Origin: Pseudorhodoplanes sinuspersici
GTDB lineage: Bacteria > Pseudomonadota > Alphaproteobacteria > Rhizobiales > Xanthobacteraceae
NCBI RefSeq assembly: GCF_002119765.1
Contig: NZ_CP021112.1
Coordinates: forward strand, 3,466,501-3,530,500
Direction of reading: 5' to 3'
Length of the DNA stretch: 64,000 bases
Each line of letters opens with the position of its first letter. The first letter of the stretch is position 1. A model generated the notes under the pieces. The model saw only the letters and a list, made by a program, of their open reading frames with translations. It did not search any database and was not told the origin of the DNA. Below are positions 8,013 through 16,409 of the stretch, one piece after another. The position numbers and the translations under genes are program-made.

Positions 8013-8065
8013 ATAGTTGTCATAAGCTATGGCGCAGGCTCGCAGGAGCCTAGTTTGACAACTAT
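8013..8065. promoter_or_regulatory. Nested dyad in the leader of the FAH-family gene
   Basis: ATAGTTGTCA (8013-8022) and TGACAACTAT (8056-8065) are exact inverse copies. They enclose a smaller hairpin AGGCTC (8036-8041)/GAGCCT (8046-8051). The structure ends 20 bases before the ATG at 8086. It could be two operator half-sites (for the IclR neighbour or a GntR-type factor) or an RNA fold over the leader. Sequence alone does not decide. Confidence 0.4.
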
Positions 8066-8085
8066 CGAAGGCTGGAATTGCGAGA

Positions 8086-8937
8086 ATGCGTATCTGCCGT
8101 TTTAACGATAACCGCGTGGGTCTCGTCCGGGACGATCACGTTTACGATGTGACCGCGGCGCTCAGTGAGCTCGGCACGTTCTCGTATCCTTTGCCGCGAT
8201 TTGATCCGATGATTGCTCAGCTGCCAAAGCTGATGCCTCTGTTCGAAGAAATCGCGAAGACCGCGACGCCGATTAAACTCTCGAGTGTGAAATTGCTGTC
8301 GCCCGTCGCCAATCCGGGAAAGATCGTAGCCGCGCCGGTCAATTATCAAGCGCATCTCGACGAAGCGATTGCCGAGAAGGAAACATTCTCGCGCCATCAC
8401 GTGCGGCAAATTCACGAGACCGGTCTTTTTCTGAAGTCTACAAGCTCCGTCGTCGGCCCCGGAGAGGGTGTCGAGCTTCGCTTCCCGGACCGCAGAAGCG
8501 ATCATGAAATCGAGCTGGGCGTCGTCATCGGCAAGGCGGCAACGAATGTCAGCGCTGCAAATGCGCTGGATATCGTTGCGGGCTATCTCATCGGTCTCGA
8601 TATGACGGTGCGAGGCCCGGAGGAGAGGAGCCTGCGGAAGTCCGTCGATACTTACACGGTTCTTGGGCCGTGGTTCGTGACGGCGGATGAGTTGAGCGAT
8701 CCTTCAAACCTGTCGTTTGAGTTGTCAGTCAATGGTGAAGTGAGGCAATCGGCGAACACACGCGATCTTGTCATCGATACGCCGGGGCTCATCGAATTTG
8801 CGTCGAAATTCTATACACTGGAGGTCGGCGACATTCTCTTGACCGGCACGCCGGAAGGCGTCGGTCCGGTCAAGCCCGGCGACCGCATCAGCGCAACCAT
8901 CGAGCGGATCGGCTCGATGGATGTCGAGGTTCGATAA
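8086..8937 (+). CDS. Fumarylacetoacetate hydrolase (FAH) family protein
   Basis: 283 residues, typical of single FAH-domain enzymes such as fumarylpyruvate hydrolase and 2-hydroxyhepta-2,4-diene-1,7-dioate isomerase. An N-terminal cap region precedes the FAH fold (about residues 80-283). Metal-binding acidic residues are visible in HEIELGVVIG and GLDMTVRG, and the end shows the family signature LLTGTPEGVGPVKPGD. It probably cleaves or tautomerises a ring-opened dioxoacid. A flavin-dependent aromatic hydroxylase gene follows by 39 bases, which points to aromatic breakdown, but no ring-cleavage dioxygenase is adjacent. Confidence 0.87.
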   Translation: MRICRFNDNRVGLVRDDHVYDVTAALSELGTFSYPLPRFDPMIAQLPKLMPLFEEIAKTATPIKLSSVKLLSPVANPGKIVAAPVNYQAHLDEAIAEKETFSRHHVRQIHETGLFLKSTSSVVGPGEGVELRFPDRRSDHEIELGVVIGKAATNVSAANALDIVAGYLIGLDMTVRGPEERSLRKSVDTYTVLGPWFVTADELSDPSNLSFELSVNGEVRQSANTRDLVIDTPGLIEFASKFYTLEVGDILLTGTPEGVGPVKPGDRISATIERIGSMDVEVR

Positions 8938-8976
8938 ATCGGATTGGTCGTTTGATCTCGCAGAAGGCATAAAGAC

Positions 8977-10155
8977 ATGCATGTCGTGATCGTCGGAGCC
9001 GGAATTGGTGGTCTTGCCGCAGCCTTGGCGTTGGCGAAAACTGGCACTCGCACAACCGTTCTCGAATCTTCGCCGAAACTCGGCGAAATCGGTGCGGGCA
9101 TCCAGCTGGGACCAAACGCCTTTCATGTGCTGGACCAGCTCGGCATGGGTGAATATCTTCTGAAGGGTGCGGTCTATGTCGACTCCTTCAGGCTGATGGA
9201 TTCCGCGACGGGCCGGCAGATCAATCGCTTTTCCTATGGTGACGACTTCAGGGAGCGCTTTGGTAATCCCTACGTCGTGGTGCATCGCGCCGACTTGCAT
9301 CAATCCCTGATCGATGCCTGCCAAGCCAGCGGTCTGGTAGACATCAAGACCGCCGTGCGAATCAAGAATTTTGAGCAGGACGTGAACGCCATTCGCGCCG
9401 TGTCGGTCGATGGCCTCACATTTGAAGGGGATGTGCTGGTCGGTGCCGACGGCCTGCATTCCGCGATCCGCGCACAGATCATCAACGATGGACCGCCACG
9501 GGTCTCCGGTCATACGACATTTCGTTCGGTCATTCCCACCGAACAGATGCCGAAGGAATTCCAGTGGAATTCAATGACGATCTGGGTGGGGCCGAAGACC
9601 CATGTGGTCCACTATCCGCTGAAGGGCGCAAAGGTCTTCAATCTGGTCGCGACCGCGCATGACGATGCCGATGTCGCTGTGACAGGCGTGCCTGTGAGCG
9701 ATGAAACGGTGGCCGAGAAGTTCGCTCATCTCGTCCCAGAAGTGCGTCGCATCATCAGTTCCGGTCAGAACTGGAAAAAGTGGGTTCTCTGCGATCGTGA
9801 TCCGGCCGAGAATTGGAATGACGGCCGTGCGACCTTGCTGGGCGATGCGGCACATCCGACGCTGCAGTATTTTGCGCAAGGCGCTTGCATGGCAATGGAA
9901 GACGGGATGTGCCTGGCGCGTGTGCTTGGCCAAGCTGGCAGCGATGTGGTCAACGCTCTCGATCGTTATCGGCAGGAGCGACTGGTGCGAACGGCGCGGG
10001 TGCAACTTGGCTCGCGCCTGATCGGCGACCATATTTTCCATCCCTCCGGTGCGCATGCGCTCGTGAGAAATGCCACGCTCAGTGCCATGGACGACCGAAG
10101 CTTCAGGGAAGCTCTGGCCTGGCTCTATGACGGTCGCCAGGCTCTGGCGGCGTAG
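8977..10155 (+). CDS. FAD-dependent aromatic hydroxylase (3-hydroxybenzoate 6-/salicylate hydroxylase type)
   Basis: 392 residues, the usual size of group A flavoprotein hydroxylases. The N-terminal ADP-binding fold is GAGIGGLAAALALAKTG, the middle DG motif is VLVGADGLHSAIR, and the second FAD motif is ATLLGDAAHPTLQYFAQGACMAMEDG. It uses NAD(P)H and O2 to hydroxylate an aromatic ring, probably ortho or para to an existing hydroxyl. It is co-transcribed with the FAH gene. A gentisate-type route is plausible, but the dioxygenase step is missing here. Confidence 0.87.
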   Translation: MHVVIVGAGIGGLAAALALAKTGTRTTVLESSPKLGEIGAGIQLGPNAFHVLDQLGMGEYLLKGAVYVDSFRLMDSATGRQINRFSYGDDFRERFGNPYVVVHRADLHQSLIDACQASGLVDIKTAVRIKNFEQDVNAIRAVSVDGLTFEGDVLVGADGLHSAIRAQIINDGPPRVSGHTTFRSVIPTEQMPKEFQWNSMTIWVGPKTHVVHYPLKGAKVFNLVATAHDDADVAVTGVPVSDETVAEKFAHLVPEVRRIISSGQNWKKWVLCDRDPAENWNDGRATLLGDAAHPTLQYFAQGACMAMEDGMCLARVLGQAGSDVVNALDRYRQERLVRTARVQLGSRLIGDHIFHPSGAHALVRNATLSAMDDRSFREALAWLYDGRQALAA

Positions 10156-10198
10156 CCTTATGGCAGTCGTATGAGCTGAATGTATCGACGGCGCGTTT

Positions 10199-11197
10199 TC
10201 AGCAGCGCAGGACGACCTTGCCGATATGTTGCGAGGCCTCCAGCATCTCGTGGGCTTTTGCTGCTTCAGCCAGCGGAAATTCCGCGTGCACCACGGCTTT
10301 CACGTGGCCCGACGTAATCAGAGGCCAGGCGTGATGCTCGATCGCGCGCTTGAGCCGCGCTTTTTCGTCCGCGGATTTTGGACGCAGGGTTGAAGAGGTG
10401 AGCGTCAGGCTCCTGCCCATGACGGGGCCGAGATCGATCGCGGTCGCCGAGCTTTCAAGAAACGACAGGCTGACGTGGCGTCCGCCCGCCGCAAGGATGG
10501 AGATGTTGCGCGGCACATAGGAGCCACCGACAATGTCGAGGACGACATCGACGCCGCGCCCGCTGGTGAGATCTTTAATCGCCGTTGTAAAGTCCTCATC
10601 CTTGTAAAGAATGGAGGCCTTGCAGCCGAGGTCAGCCACGGCCTGTTGCTTTTGCTTGGAGCCAAGTGTCGCATAAGCGGTGGCGCCGGTCGCGGCGGCA
10701 AGCTGGATCGCCATGGTTCCGATGCCACTGGCGCCGCCATGAACGAGGACTGAATCGCCAGGCGTGAGGCGTCCCAGCTCAAACAGATTGTGCCACACCG
10801 TGAAGACGACTTCGGGCAATGCGCCGCCATCGCGCATCGAGATATGATCGGGTAGTTTGAGACAATGCCGCGCGTCGGTCGCCACATATTCCGCATAACC
10901 GCCAGAGAGAAGGAGCGCGGCGACGCGGTCGCCAATGGCGAGGCCGTCAGCCTTCTCGCCGAGCGCGACGACGGTGCCGGCGCATTCAAGACCAAGGATA
11001 TCGTTCGCGCCCGGAGGTGGCACGAAAATTCCCTTTCGCTGCATGATGTCCGGCCGGCTGACTCCGGCATAGTCAACCTTGATCAGCACTTCACCCGGTT
11101 GCGGCTTGGGCACCGGCCGGGTTTCCACGGCGAGAACCTCAGGGCCTCCCTTTTCCTTTGCGATCATGCAACGCATGGTGTCGGGAATGGTGTTCAT
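10199..11197 (-). CDS. Zinc-free quinone oxidoreductase-like dehydrogenase (MDR superfamily)
   Basis: 332 residues from the ATG at 11195-11197, preceded by GGAGG. A longer frame exists but its extra 33 residues are Cys/Arg-rich and non-homologous. GroES-like N-terminal domain (PKPQPGEVLIKVDYAGVSRPDI) and a Rossmann domain with VHGGASGIGTMAIQLA. It lacks the cysteine ligands of zinc alcohol dehydrogenases and resembles NADPH:quinone reductase/PIG3. The start overlaps the stop of the GlcG-like gene (ATGA), so three genes form one operon with the M20 gene. The substrate is unknown. Confidence 0.85.
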   Translation of the reverse strand: MNTIPDTMRCMIAKEKGGPEVLAVETRPVPKPQPGEVLIKVDYAGVSRPDIMQRKGIFVPPPGANDILGLECAGTVVALGEKADGLAIGDRVAALLLSGGYAEYVATDARHCLKLPDHISMRDGGALPEVVFTVWHNLFELGRLTPGDSVLVHGGASGIGTMAIQLAAATGATAYATLGSKQKQQAVADLGCKASILYKDEDFTTAIKDLTSGRGVDVVLDIVGGSYVPRNISILAAGGRHVSLSFLESSATAIDLGPVMGRSLTLTSSTLRPKSADEKARLKRAIEHHAWPLITSGHVKAVVHAEFPLAEAAKAHEMLEASQHIGKVVLRC

Positions 11198-11628
11198 GGA
11201 ATTTGATCCTCCGCTCCAATGCCCTTGAGCGCAGCACGGGCAACTTCCACGTCCTGTGCACCGGTCCCGGACCCGACGCCAACCGCACCGACGCAAACGC
11301 CGTCGATGACGATGGGAAGTCCGCCTTCGAGATTGGTGAGGCGGCCTCCGGCTGCGATCGCGAGCTTCACTTCCAGCTTCGGATCGAGCCGCGATGTCGG
11401 CTGGCGATGCGATGCGGCCGTGATGGCCTTCGACTTTGAGGTTTCCGCCGAGAGCAGCTTGGCATTGTCCATGCGGATATAAGCCAGCATGTTGCCGCCA
11501 TCGTCGACGATGGTGATGTTCTGCGGCACGCCCAGCTCCTCTGCCTTCGCGACAGCCGCCTGCAACGCGATCAGGGCGCCCTGATGCGTGAGTTTCAGGA
11601 ACGGTCTCGTGGTGTCTGCTTTGCTCAT
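11194..11628 (-). CDS. GlcG/HbpS-like protein (DUF336 family)
   Basis: 144 residues from the ATG at 11626-11628; the upstream extension lies in the M20 gene and is not homologous. Family hallmarks are LTHQGALIALQAAVAKAEELG, VDDGGNMLAYIRMDNA, and the glycine-rich end VIDGVCVGAVGVGSGTGAQDVEVARAAL. Family members bind small ligands or haem and often accompany oxidoreductases of organic-acid or diol use; the biochemical role is generally unclear. It overlaps the M20 gene by four bases and the dehydrogenase gene by four bases, indicating coupled translation of all three. Confidence 0.82.
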   Translation of the reverse strand: MSKADTTRPFLKLTHQGALIALQAAVAKAEELGVPQNITIVDDGGNMLAYIRMDNAKLLSAETSKSKAITAASHRQPTSRLDPKLEVKLAIAAGGRLTNLEGGLPIVIDGVCVGAVGVGSGTGAQDVEVARAALKGIGAEDQIP

Positions 11629-12809
11629 GCCTTGATCCATTGTTCGGCCGGCTGATTGAGATGGGCCGCCAGTCTTTTCATCATCGCATCGGCTTGCGCG
11701 AGTTCGTCGATGCCGATCCATTCGTCCGCCTTGTGCGCACGGCCGATATCGCCTGGTCCGCAGACGACGGTCGGGATGCCGGCTTTTGCGTAGAGTCCGG
11801 CCTCGGTGCCAAAGCTCACCGTACCGGCCGGGTGTTTGCTGTCCGCAAGACGCGCCACGGTCGCAACCGCCGCATCGTTCTGTGCAATCATGAGCGAGGG
11901 ATAGGACGAAATATTCTCAACAATGATATCGGCTTCGGAAGCCTGTCGCTTGAGATCGTTTCGCTGCTCATCAATGAAACGGTCGATTTGTGCGAGAAGT
12001 GATGCGACGTCGGTCCCCGGGATATCCCGGATCTCGAATTCTATGACTGCGCGATCTGGCACGAGATTGAGCGCCGTGCCGCCGTGCAGGGAGCCGACAT
12101 GGATGGTGGTGTAGGGCGGGTCGAACGCCTCATCCCGCACATCGGAATTGCTTGTGGTGTCGGCGAGATCGCTGATGTTGTTCACAAGCCTTGCCGCAGC
12201 TGTCACGGCATTGGCCGCGCGATGGGGAAGGGCGGAATGTCCGCCGCGGCCTGTGACGATGATCCTGCGTGCGACCTTTCCCTTATGCGCATATACGGCA
12301 TTCAGCCCGGTCGGCTCGCCGACAATGCAAAGCGCAGGCTTTGTTGGCAGGCTCGCCACCACGTCGACGAGGTCTGGGGCGCCAAGACAGCCAACCTCTT
12401 CGTCGTAAGACAACGCAATGTGCACCGGGGTCTGTGTTGCGGCCGCCTTGAAGTGCGGGGCATGGGCAAGAACACCGGCGATGAAGCCTTTCATGTCCGT
12501 CGCGCCGCGACCGACAATGCGATTGTCGCGCCTGGTCGCGGTAAACGGTGGGCTCGACCAGTCCTGTCCGTCGACCGGCACGACATCGGTATGTGCGGAC
12601 AAGACGATGCCGGCCCGATCGGAAGGGCCGATGGTCGCAAGGATGGAAGCCTTTGCGCCGGTCCTGTCTGCAATGCGTTGCGACCGGACATCATGCCGTG
12701 CGAGATAACTTTCGATCCACGACACGATATCGAGATTCGAATCACGACTGATGGATGGAAATCCGATCAGCGCATCCAGAATCTCAAGCGTGGTTTGTTG
12801 ATCAGTCAT
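11625..12809 (-). CDS. M20-family amidohydrolase (acetylornithine deacetylase/ArgE-like)
   Basis: 394 residues, close to ArgE. Metal and catalytic motifs are SAHTDVVPVD, GRGATDMKG (bridging Asp), SYDEEVGCLGA (catalytic Glu pair), GEPT, and the final His in CGPGDIGRAHKADEWI. The dimerisation domain shows GRGGHSALP. It should hydrolyse an N-acyl amino acid or related amide with two zinc ions in the cytosol. No arginine biosynthesis gene is near. It leads an operon with a GlcG-like protein and an oxidoreductase, which suggests catabolic deacylation rather than ornithine synthesis. Confidence 0.85.
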   Translation of the reverse strand: MTDQQTTLEILDALIGFPSISRDSNLDIVSWIESYLARHDVRSQRIADRTGAKASILATIGPSDRAGIVLSAHTDVVPVDGQDWSSPPFTATRRDNRIVGRGATDMKGFIAGVLAHAPHFKAAATQTPVHIALSYDEEVGCLGAPDLVDVVASLPTKPALCIVGEPTGLNAVYAHKGKVARRIIVTGRGGHSALPHRAANAVTAAARLVNNISDLADTTSNSDVRDEAFDPPYTTIHVGSLHGGTALNLVPDRAVIEFEIRDIPGTDVASLLAQIDRFIDEQRNDLKRQASEADIIVENISSYPSLMIAQNDAAVATVARLADSKHPAGTVSFGTEAGLYAKAGIPTVVCGPGDIGRAHKADEWIGIDELAQADAMMKRLAAHLNQPAEQWIKA

Positions 12810-12852
12810 CGCAGGTCATTTAGTGTGAGCGTGAAAGACGAGGTGACGCGCA

Positions 12853-13506
12853 ATGACATATTCCATAGCTGCCCGATGCGAGAAGACCGGAGCATTCGGG
12901 ATCGCGATCACATCGTCGTCGATTTGCGTCGCCAGCCGATGCGCCTGGGTCGGTCCGCTTGGCGCGGTATCGACACAGAACATCACCGATCCGGCACTTG
13001 GACCTGCGGGCCTTGGCCTGTTGCGGCAAGGGCTGGGCGCTGGCGCGGTGCTTGATCTGCTTCTCGCTGGGACGCCGGACCCTGACTATCGCCAAGTCGG
13101 CGTCATCGATCGCTACGGCAAGACGGCTTTGCATTCCGGAAAAGAAGCGCTGCCGCTTGCCGCCTTCAGTGAAGGACGCGGCTGCATCGCGCTTGGAAAT
13201 CTTTTGGCATCGCCCGATGTTCCTGCGCAGATGGTCGCTGCCTTCGAAAAATCGTCGGCAGAAAGCCTGGCGGAGCGCCTGATGCGCGGCCTTGAAGCCG
13301 GACTTGCTGCCGGTGGTGAAACCGGAGACGAGCACGCGGCAGGTCTGCATGTTGCTGACATCTATGACTGGCCGGTGGTCGATCTGCGTGTCGACTGGCA
13401 CGACGAGCCGATCGGCGAGCTGCGCCGCATCTGGACATTGTATGCCCCGCAGCGTGCCGCCTATGAATCGCGCGCGCGGGCACCGGGCACTGCACCGAGC
13501 TTCTAG
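12853..13506 (+). CDS. DUF1028 family protein
   Basis: 217 residues matching the uncharacterised DUF1028 family: start MTYSIAARCEKTGAFGIAITSS, then WVGPLGAVSTQNITDPALGPAGLGLL, and an acidic/aromatic end with DIYDWPVVDLRVDWHDEPIGELRRIW. The fold resembles N-terminal-nucleophile hydrolases, but activity is unproven. Only 43 bases separate it from the divergent M20 gene, and its stop lies five bases from the convergent ABC ATPase gene. Family members frequently sit beside amidohydrolases and ABC importers, as here, so a role in handling an amide or N-acyl compound is inferred. Confidence 0.8.
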   Translation: MTYSIAARCEKTGAFGIAITSSSICVASRCAWVGPLGAVSTQNITDPALGPAGLGLLRQGLGAGAVLDLLLAGTPDPDYRQVGVIDRYGKTALHSGKEALPLAAFSEGRGCIALGNLLASPDVPAQMVAAFEKSSAESLAERLMRGLEAGLAAGGETGDEHAAGLHVADIYDWPVVDLRVDWHDEPIGELRRIWTLYAPQRAAYESRARAPGTAPSF

Positions 13507-13511
13507 CATCC

Positions 13512-14666
13512 TCATGCACTCGCCGGCGGAAATGCGACGGCATCGTTGCCGCTGACGCCGATCATGATCCGCGCGCCCGCATCCCACATGCCGTTGGCAT
13601 CTTTGGCGTTGAGCCGCATCAGGACGCGCGCCGGCGACACCTGCGGCATGTCGACATAAAGATCGACATGGCCGCCCTGGTAGATCGATGCCGCGACAGA
13701 GCCATCGAGCGTGGCGTCGTTCACGGACGATACGTGCAGATGTTCCGGGCGGATGAAAAGGTCGACGTCGGCTCCGCGGGCGATGCCGGTCAGAGGTCCG
13801 GCTGGCACGGTGAGGGCGGTTTTGCCAATCCTCACCACTGCGTTCGAGCCCTCGAAGCGTTCGAGCGTCGCGCGCAACCAGGAGCCTTCGCCAATGAAGG
13901 ATGCAACGAAGCGGTCGGCGGGACGCCGGTAAAGCGCTTCCGGCTTGTCGATCTGGCAGATCCGGCCCCCCGACATGACGGCAATCCGATCGGACAACGA
14001 CAGGGCTTCGCTCTGATCATGGGTGACGAATATTGTCGTAACGCCAAGGCTCCGCTGGATCTCCTTGACTTCCACTTGCATCGATGCGCGCAAGTTTTTG
14101 TCCAGCGCAGAGAACGGCTCATCAAGAAGGAGAACTTTCGGACGGATCACCAATGCACGCGCCAATGCCACGCGCTGCTGCTGACCACCGGATAATTGGC
14201 GCGGTTTACGGTCTTCGAAGCCGGTCAGCTTCATCATCGCCAGAATTTCGGCCACGCGCGTGTTGATCTCAGCCTTGGCGACGCCGCGGGCTTTCAGGCC
14301 GTAGGCCACATTGTTGGCGACCGTCATATGCGGGAACAGCGCGTAATTCTGGAATACGATTCCGGTCTTGCGTGCGAAGGTCGGCACATCGGTAACGAGG
14401 GCACCGTCGATGAAAATCTCGCCGTCGTCCGGCGCCAGGAAGCCGGCAACCAGATTCAGCAACGTCGTCTTGCCGCAGCCGGACGGTCCGAGCAGGGTCA
14501 TGAATTCGCCGCGGTCGATCTTCAGCCAGGCAGAATCGAGCGCGATGCTCGTGCCAAAGCGCTTGCTGACGCCGTCGAGTTGCACCGCGACATCACGGTC
14601 CGGAGTGACGGCATTCATGATCGGATGGACCTTCTCGGCCACAAGCTCAGCGGGCCTGCTCGACAT
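13512..14666 (-). CDS. ABC importer ATP-binding protein, spermidine/putrescine type
   Basis: 384 residues from 14666; an internal ATG at 14618 is an alternative start. Walker A LGPSGCGKTTLLN, signature LSGGQQQRVALARAL, Walker B VLLLDEPFSALD, and a C-terminal TOBE-like regulatory domain (AVVRIGKTALTVPAG, DLFIRPEHLHVSS), as in PotA/FbpC. It energises the importer formed with the two permeases and the binding protein upstream. The start overlaps the end of the inner permease gene by 20 bases. It is the last gene of the four-gene transport operon. Confidence 0.9.
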   Translation of the reverse strand: MSSRPAELVAEKVHPIMNAVTPDRDVAVQLDGVSKRFGTSIALDSAWLKIDRGEFMTLLGPSGCGKTTLLNLVAGFLAPDDGEIFIDGALVTDVPTFARKTGIVFQNYALFPHMTVANNVAYGLKARGVAKAEINTRVAEILAMMKLTGFEDRKPRQLSGGQQQRVALARALVIRPKVLLLDEPFSALDKNLRASMQVEVKEIQRSLGVTTIFVTHDQSEALSLSDRIAVMSGGRICQIDKPEALYRRPADRFVASFIGEGSWLRATLERFEGSNAVVRIGKTALTVPAGPLTGIARGADVDLFIRPEHLHVSSVNDATLDGSVAASIYQGGHVDLYVDMPQVSPARVLMRLNAKDANGMWDAGARIMIGVSGNDAVAFPPASA

Positions 14667-15465
14667 TCAACACCTTTCCAAGACCGAGATACGCATTCGC
14701 AACGGTCAGCAACGCCGCCGTCACGACGATGAAGATGACGGATAATGCCGCCATCGTCGGGTCGGCATATTCGCGCACATAATTGTACATTGCGACAGGT
14801 AATGTTTGCGTTCGTTGCGCCGTCACGAACAGCGAGGCGGTAAATTCGTTGAAGGACAGGATGGCGGCGAACAACCAGCCGCTCACAAGACCGGGCATCA
14901 GCAGCGGCAGCGTGACGGTGAAAAGGACGCGCCCTGGCTTTCCGCCGAGGCTGGCGGCTGCGAGCTCCAACCGTTCGTCGAAATTGCGCAGCGAAATGTA
15001 GACGCTGCGCAGTACAAACGGCAGCACAAGAATAACGTGGCAGACGACCACGACCGTGAAAGTGCGTGTCAGGCTGATCTGGGCGGCAAGAATGAGAAGG
15101 CCCAGGCCGACCGTGAAATGCGGCACCACCAGCGGCGCCAACAAGAGACCTTCGATCAGCTTTTTGCCGCGAAATTCGTAACGGTCGAGCACGAAGGCGA
15201 AGGCTGAGCCGACGATCAGGGCGATGCTTGACGAGAGCAGCATCACGATCAGGCCGTTCTGAAAGCCGGTCTGGAAATCGCGGTAGCTGATCGCCTTGTA
15301 GAACCAGCGCAGTGACAATTGTTCTGGTGGGAACGACAGCAGTGCCTTGTCGTTGAACGCGGCGATACCGACCACAATGGCAGGCAGGATGATGAAGCCA
15401 AGGATCGCCACCACGGCGGCGCGTCCCGCCCAATTCATCATCCGGTGTGACAGCGGTCTTGCCAT
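14647..15465 (-). CDS. ABC importer permease, PotC-like
   Basis: 272 residues with about six membrane helices, starting with WAGRAAVVAILGFIILPAIVV, and the permease EAA loop (ELAAASLGGKPGRVLFTVTLPLLMPGLVSG). The size and order suit the second permease of spermidine/putrescine/iron-type importers. One base separates it from the PotB-like permease, and it overlaps the ATPase gene. Together they carry an unknown small polar or cationic compound across the inner membrane. Confidence 0.88.
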   Translation of the reverse strand: MARPLSHRMMNWAGRAAVVAILGFIILPAIVVGIAAFNDKALLSFPPEQLSLRWFYKAISYRDFQTGFQNGLIVMLLSSSIALIVGSAFAFVLDRYEFRGKKLIEGLLLAPLVVPHFTVGLGLLILAAQISLTRTFTVVVVCHVILVLPFVLRSVYISLRNFDERLELAAASLGGKPGRVLFTVTLPLLMPGLVSGWLFAAILSFNEFTASLFVTAQRTQTLPVAMYNYVREYADPTMAALSVIFIVVTAALLTVANAYLGLGKVLNVEQAR

Positions 15466-15466
15466 G

Positions 15467-16351
15467 TCAATGCAACCCCACTTTTTCCAGCGGTCGCAAC
15501 ATGAGCCGCATGATGAAGATGGACAGATAGGTCAGTAACAGGCCTGCGACACAGAGGGCGGCTGCGAACGGAAAATTGAAATTGGCAAAGCCGAGCTGGT
15601 AGACGAGATTCGATACCATATTGACCTTGCCGCCGCCAACCAGTTGCGGCGTCGCGAAAGCGCTGAAGGTCCAGGCAAAGGCTGTCGTCAGGCCGGCGAC
15701 AATTCCCGGTCCCGACAACGGCAGTGTGACCGTGAAGAAAATCCGCAGCGGTCCTGCACCGAGACTTTCGGCAGCTCTCTCATAGTCAGGATCGATGTGC
15801 GAAATCGCCGCTGCCAGCATGACCACGACGACCGGCAGCGTTACATGCACCAACGCGATCGTGACGCCTGTCACGGTGAAGAGCAGTTGAAGCGGCTGCG
15901 CTATGATGCCGGTTTTGAGCAGAACCGAATTGACGAAGCCATTATTGCCCAGCACGACGATCCAGGAATAGGTCCGCACCACCTCGCCGAGGAATAAGGG
16001 CGTCACCGTCACGATCAGGATAAAGGATTTGACGGCCAGGTTGCTCGATCGCACCAGCGCATAGGCGAGTGGATAGCCGAGCACGAGGCTGATGACGGCT
16101 GTCAGCAGGCACAGCCAGACCGTATCGGCGAAGACACGCGCATAAAGCGGGCGAAGCATGGCGTTGAAATTGGCAAGCGTGAAGCCACCGACATCAAGCG
16201 AGCCAGGGATTTGCGCGCGCACGCTGTATTGCAGGATAGCCGCCATCGCGATCGTAAACACAATCGCGACCACAAGGGCCGGGATCGTGAACAGACCGAA
16301 AAATGGGCGCCGACGGGTATCGGCCGATAGGGCAGGAACTGGATTATCCAC
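15467..16351 (-). CDS. ABC importer permease, PotB-like
   Basis: 294 residues with six predicted membrane helices (for example FTIPALVVAIVFTIAMAAILQY and VWLCLLTAVISLVLGYPLAYALV) and an EAA loop (RAAESLGAGPLRIFFTVTLPLSGPGIVAG). First permease of the PotABCD-type importer. Between this gene and the binding-protein gene lies a GC-rich stem-loop at 16376-16400. The substrate is not determined by sequence. Confidence 0.88.
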   Translation of the reverse strand: MDNPVPALSADTRRRPFFGLFTIPALVVAIVFTIAMAAILQYSVRAQIPGSLDVGGFTLANFNAMLRPLYARVFADTVWLCLLTAVISLVLGYPLAYALVRSSNLAVKSFILIVTVTPLFLGEVVRTYSWIVVLGNNGFVNSVLLKTGIIAQPLQLLFTVTGVTIALVHVTLPVVVVMLAAAISHIDPDYERAAESLGAGPLRIFFTVTLPLSGPGIVAGLTTAFAWTFSAFATPQLVGGGKVNMVSNLVYQLGFANFNFPFAAALCVAGLLLTYLSIFIMRLMLRPLEKVGLH

Positions 16352-16375
16352 GGATCAACCTGACACGCAGTGATA

Positions 16376-16400
16376 CCGGGCCAGCACGATGCCGGCCCGG
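16376..16400 (-). other. Stem-loop between binding-protein and permease genes
   Basis: CCGGGCC (16376-16382)/GGCCCGG (16394-16400) lies 10 bases after the binding-protein stop codon and before the permease start. No T-run follows on the minus strand. Such a structure can stabilise the upstream mRNA and keep the binding protein in excess over the membrane parts. Confidence 0.55.
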
Positions 16401-16409
16401 CTGATGGCA

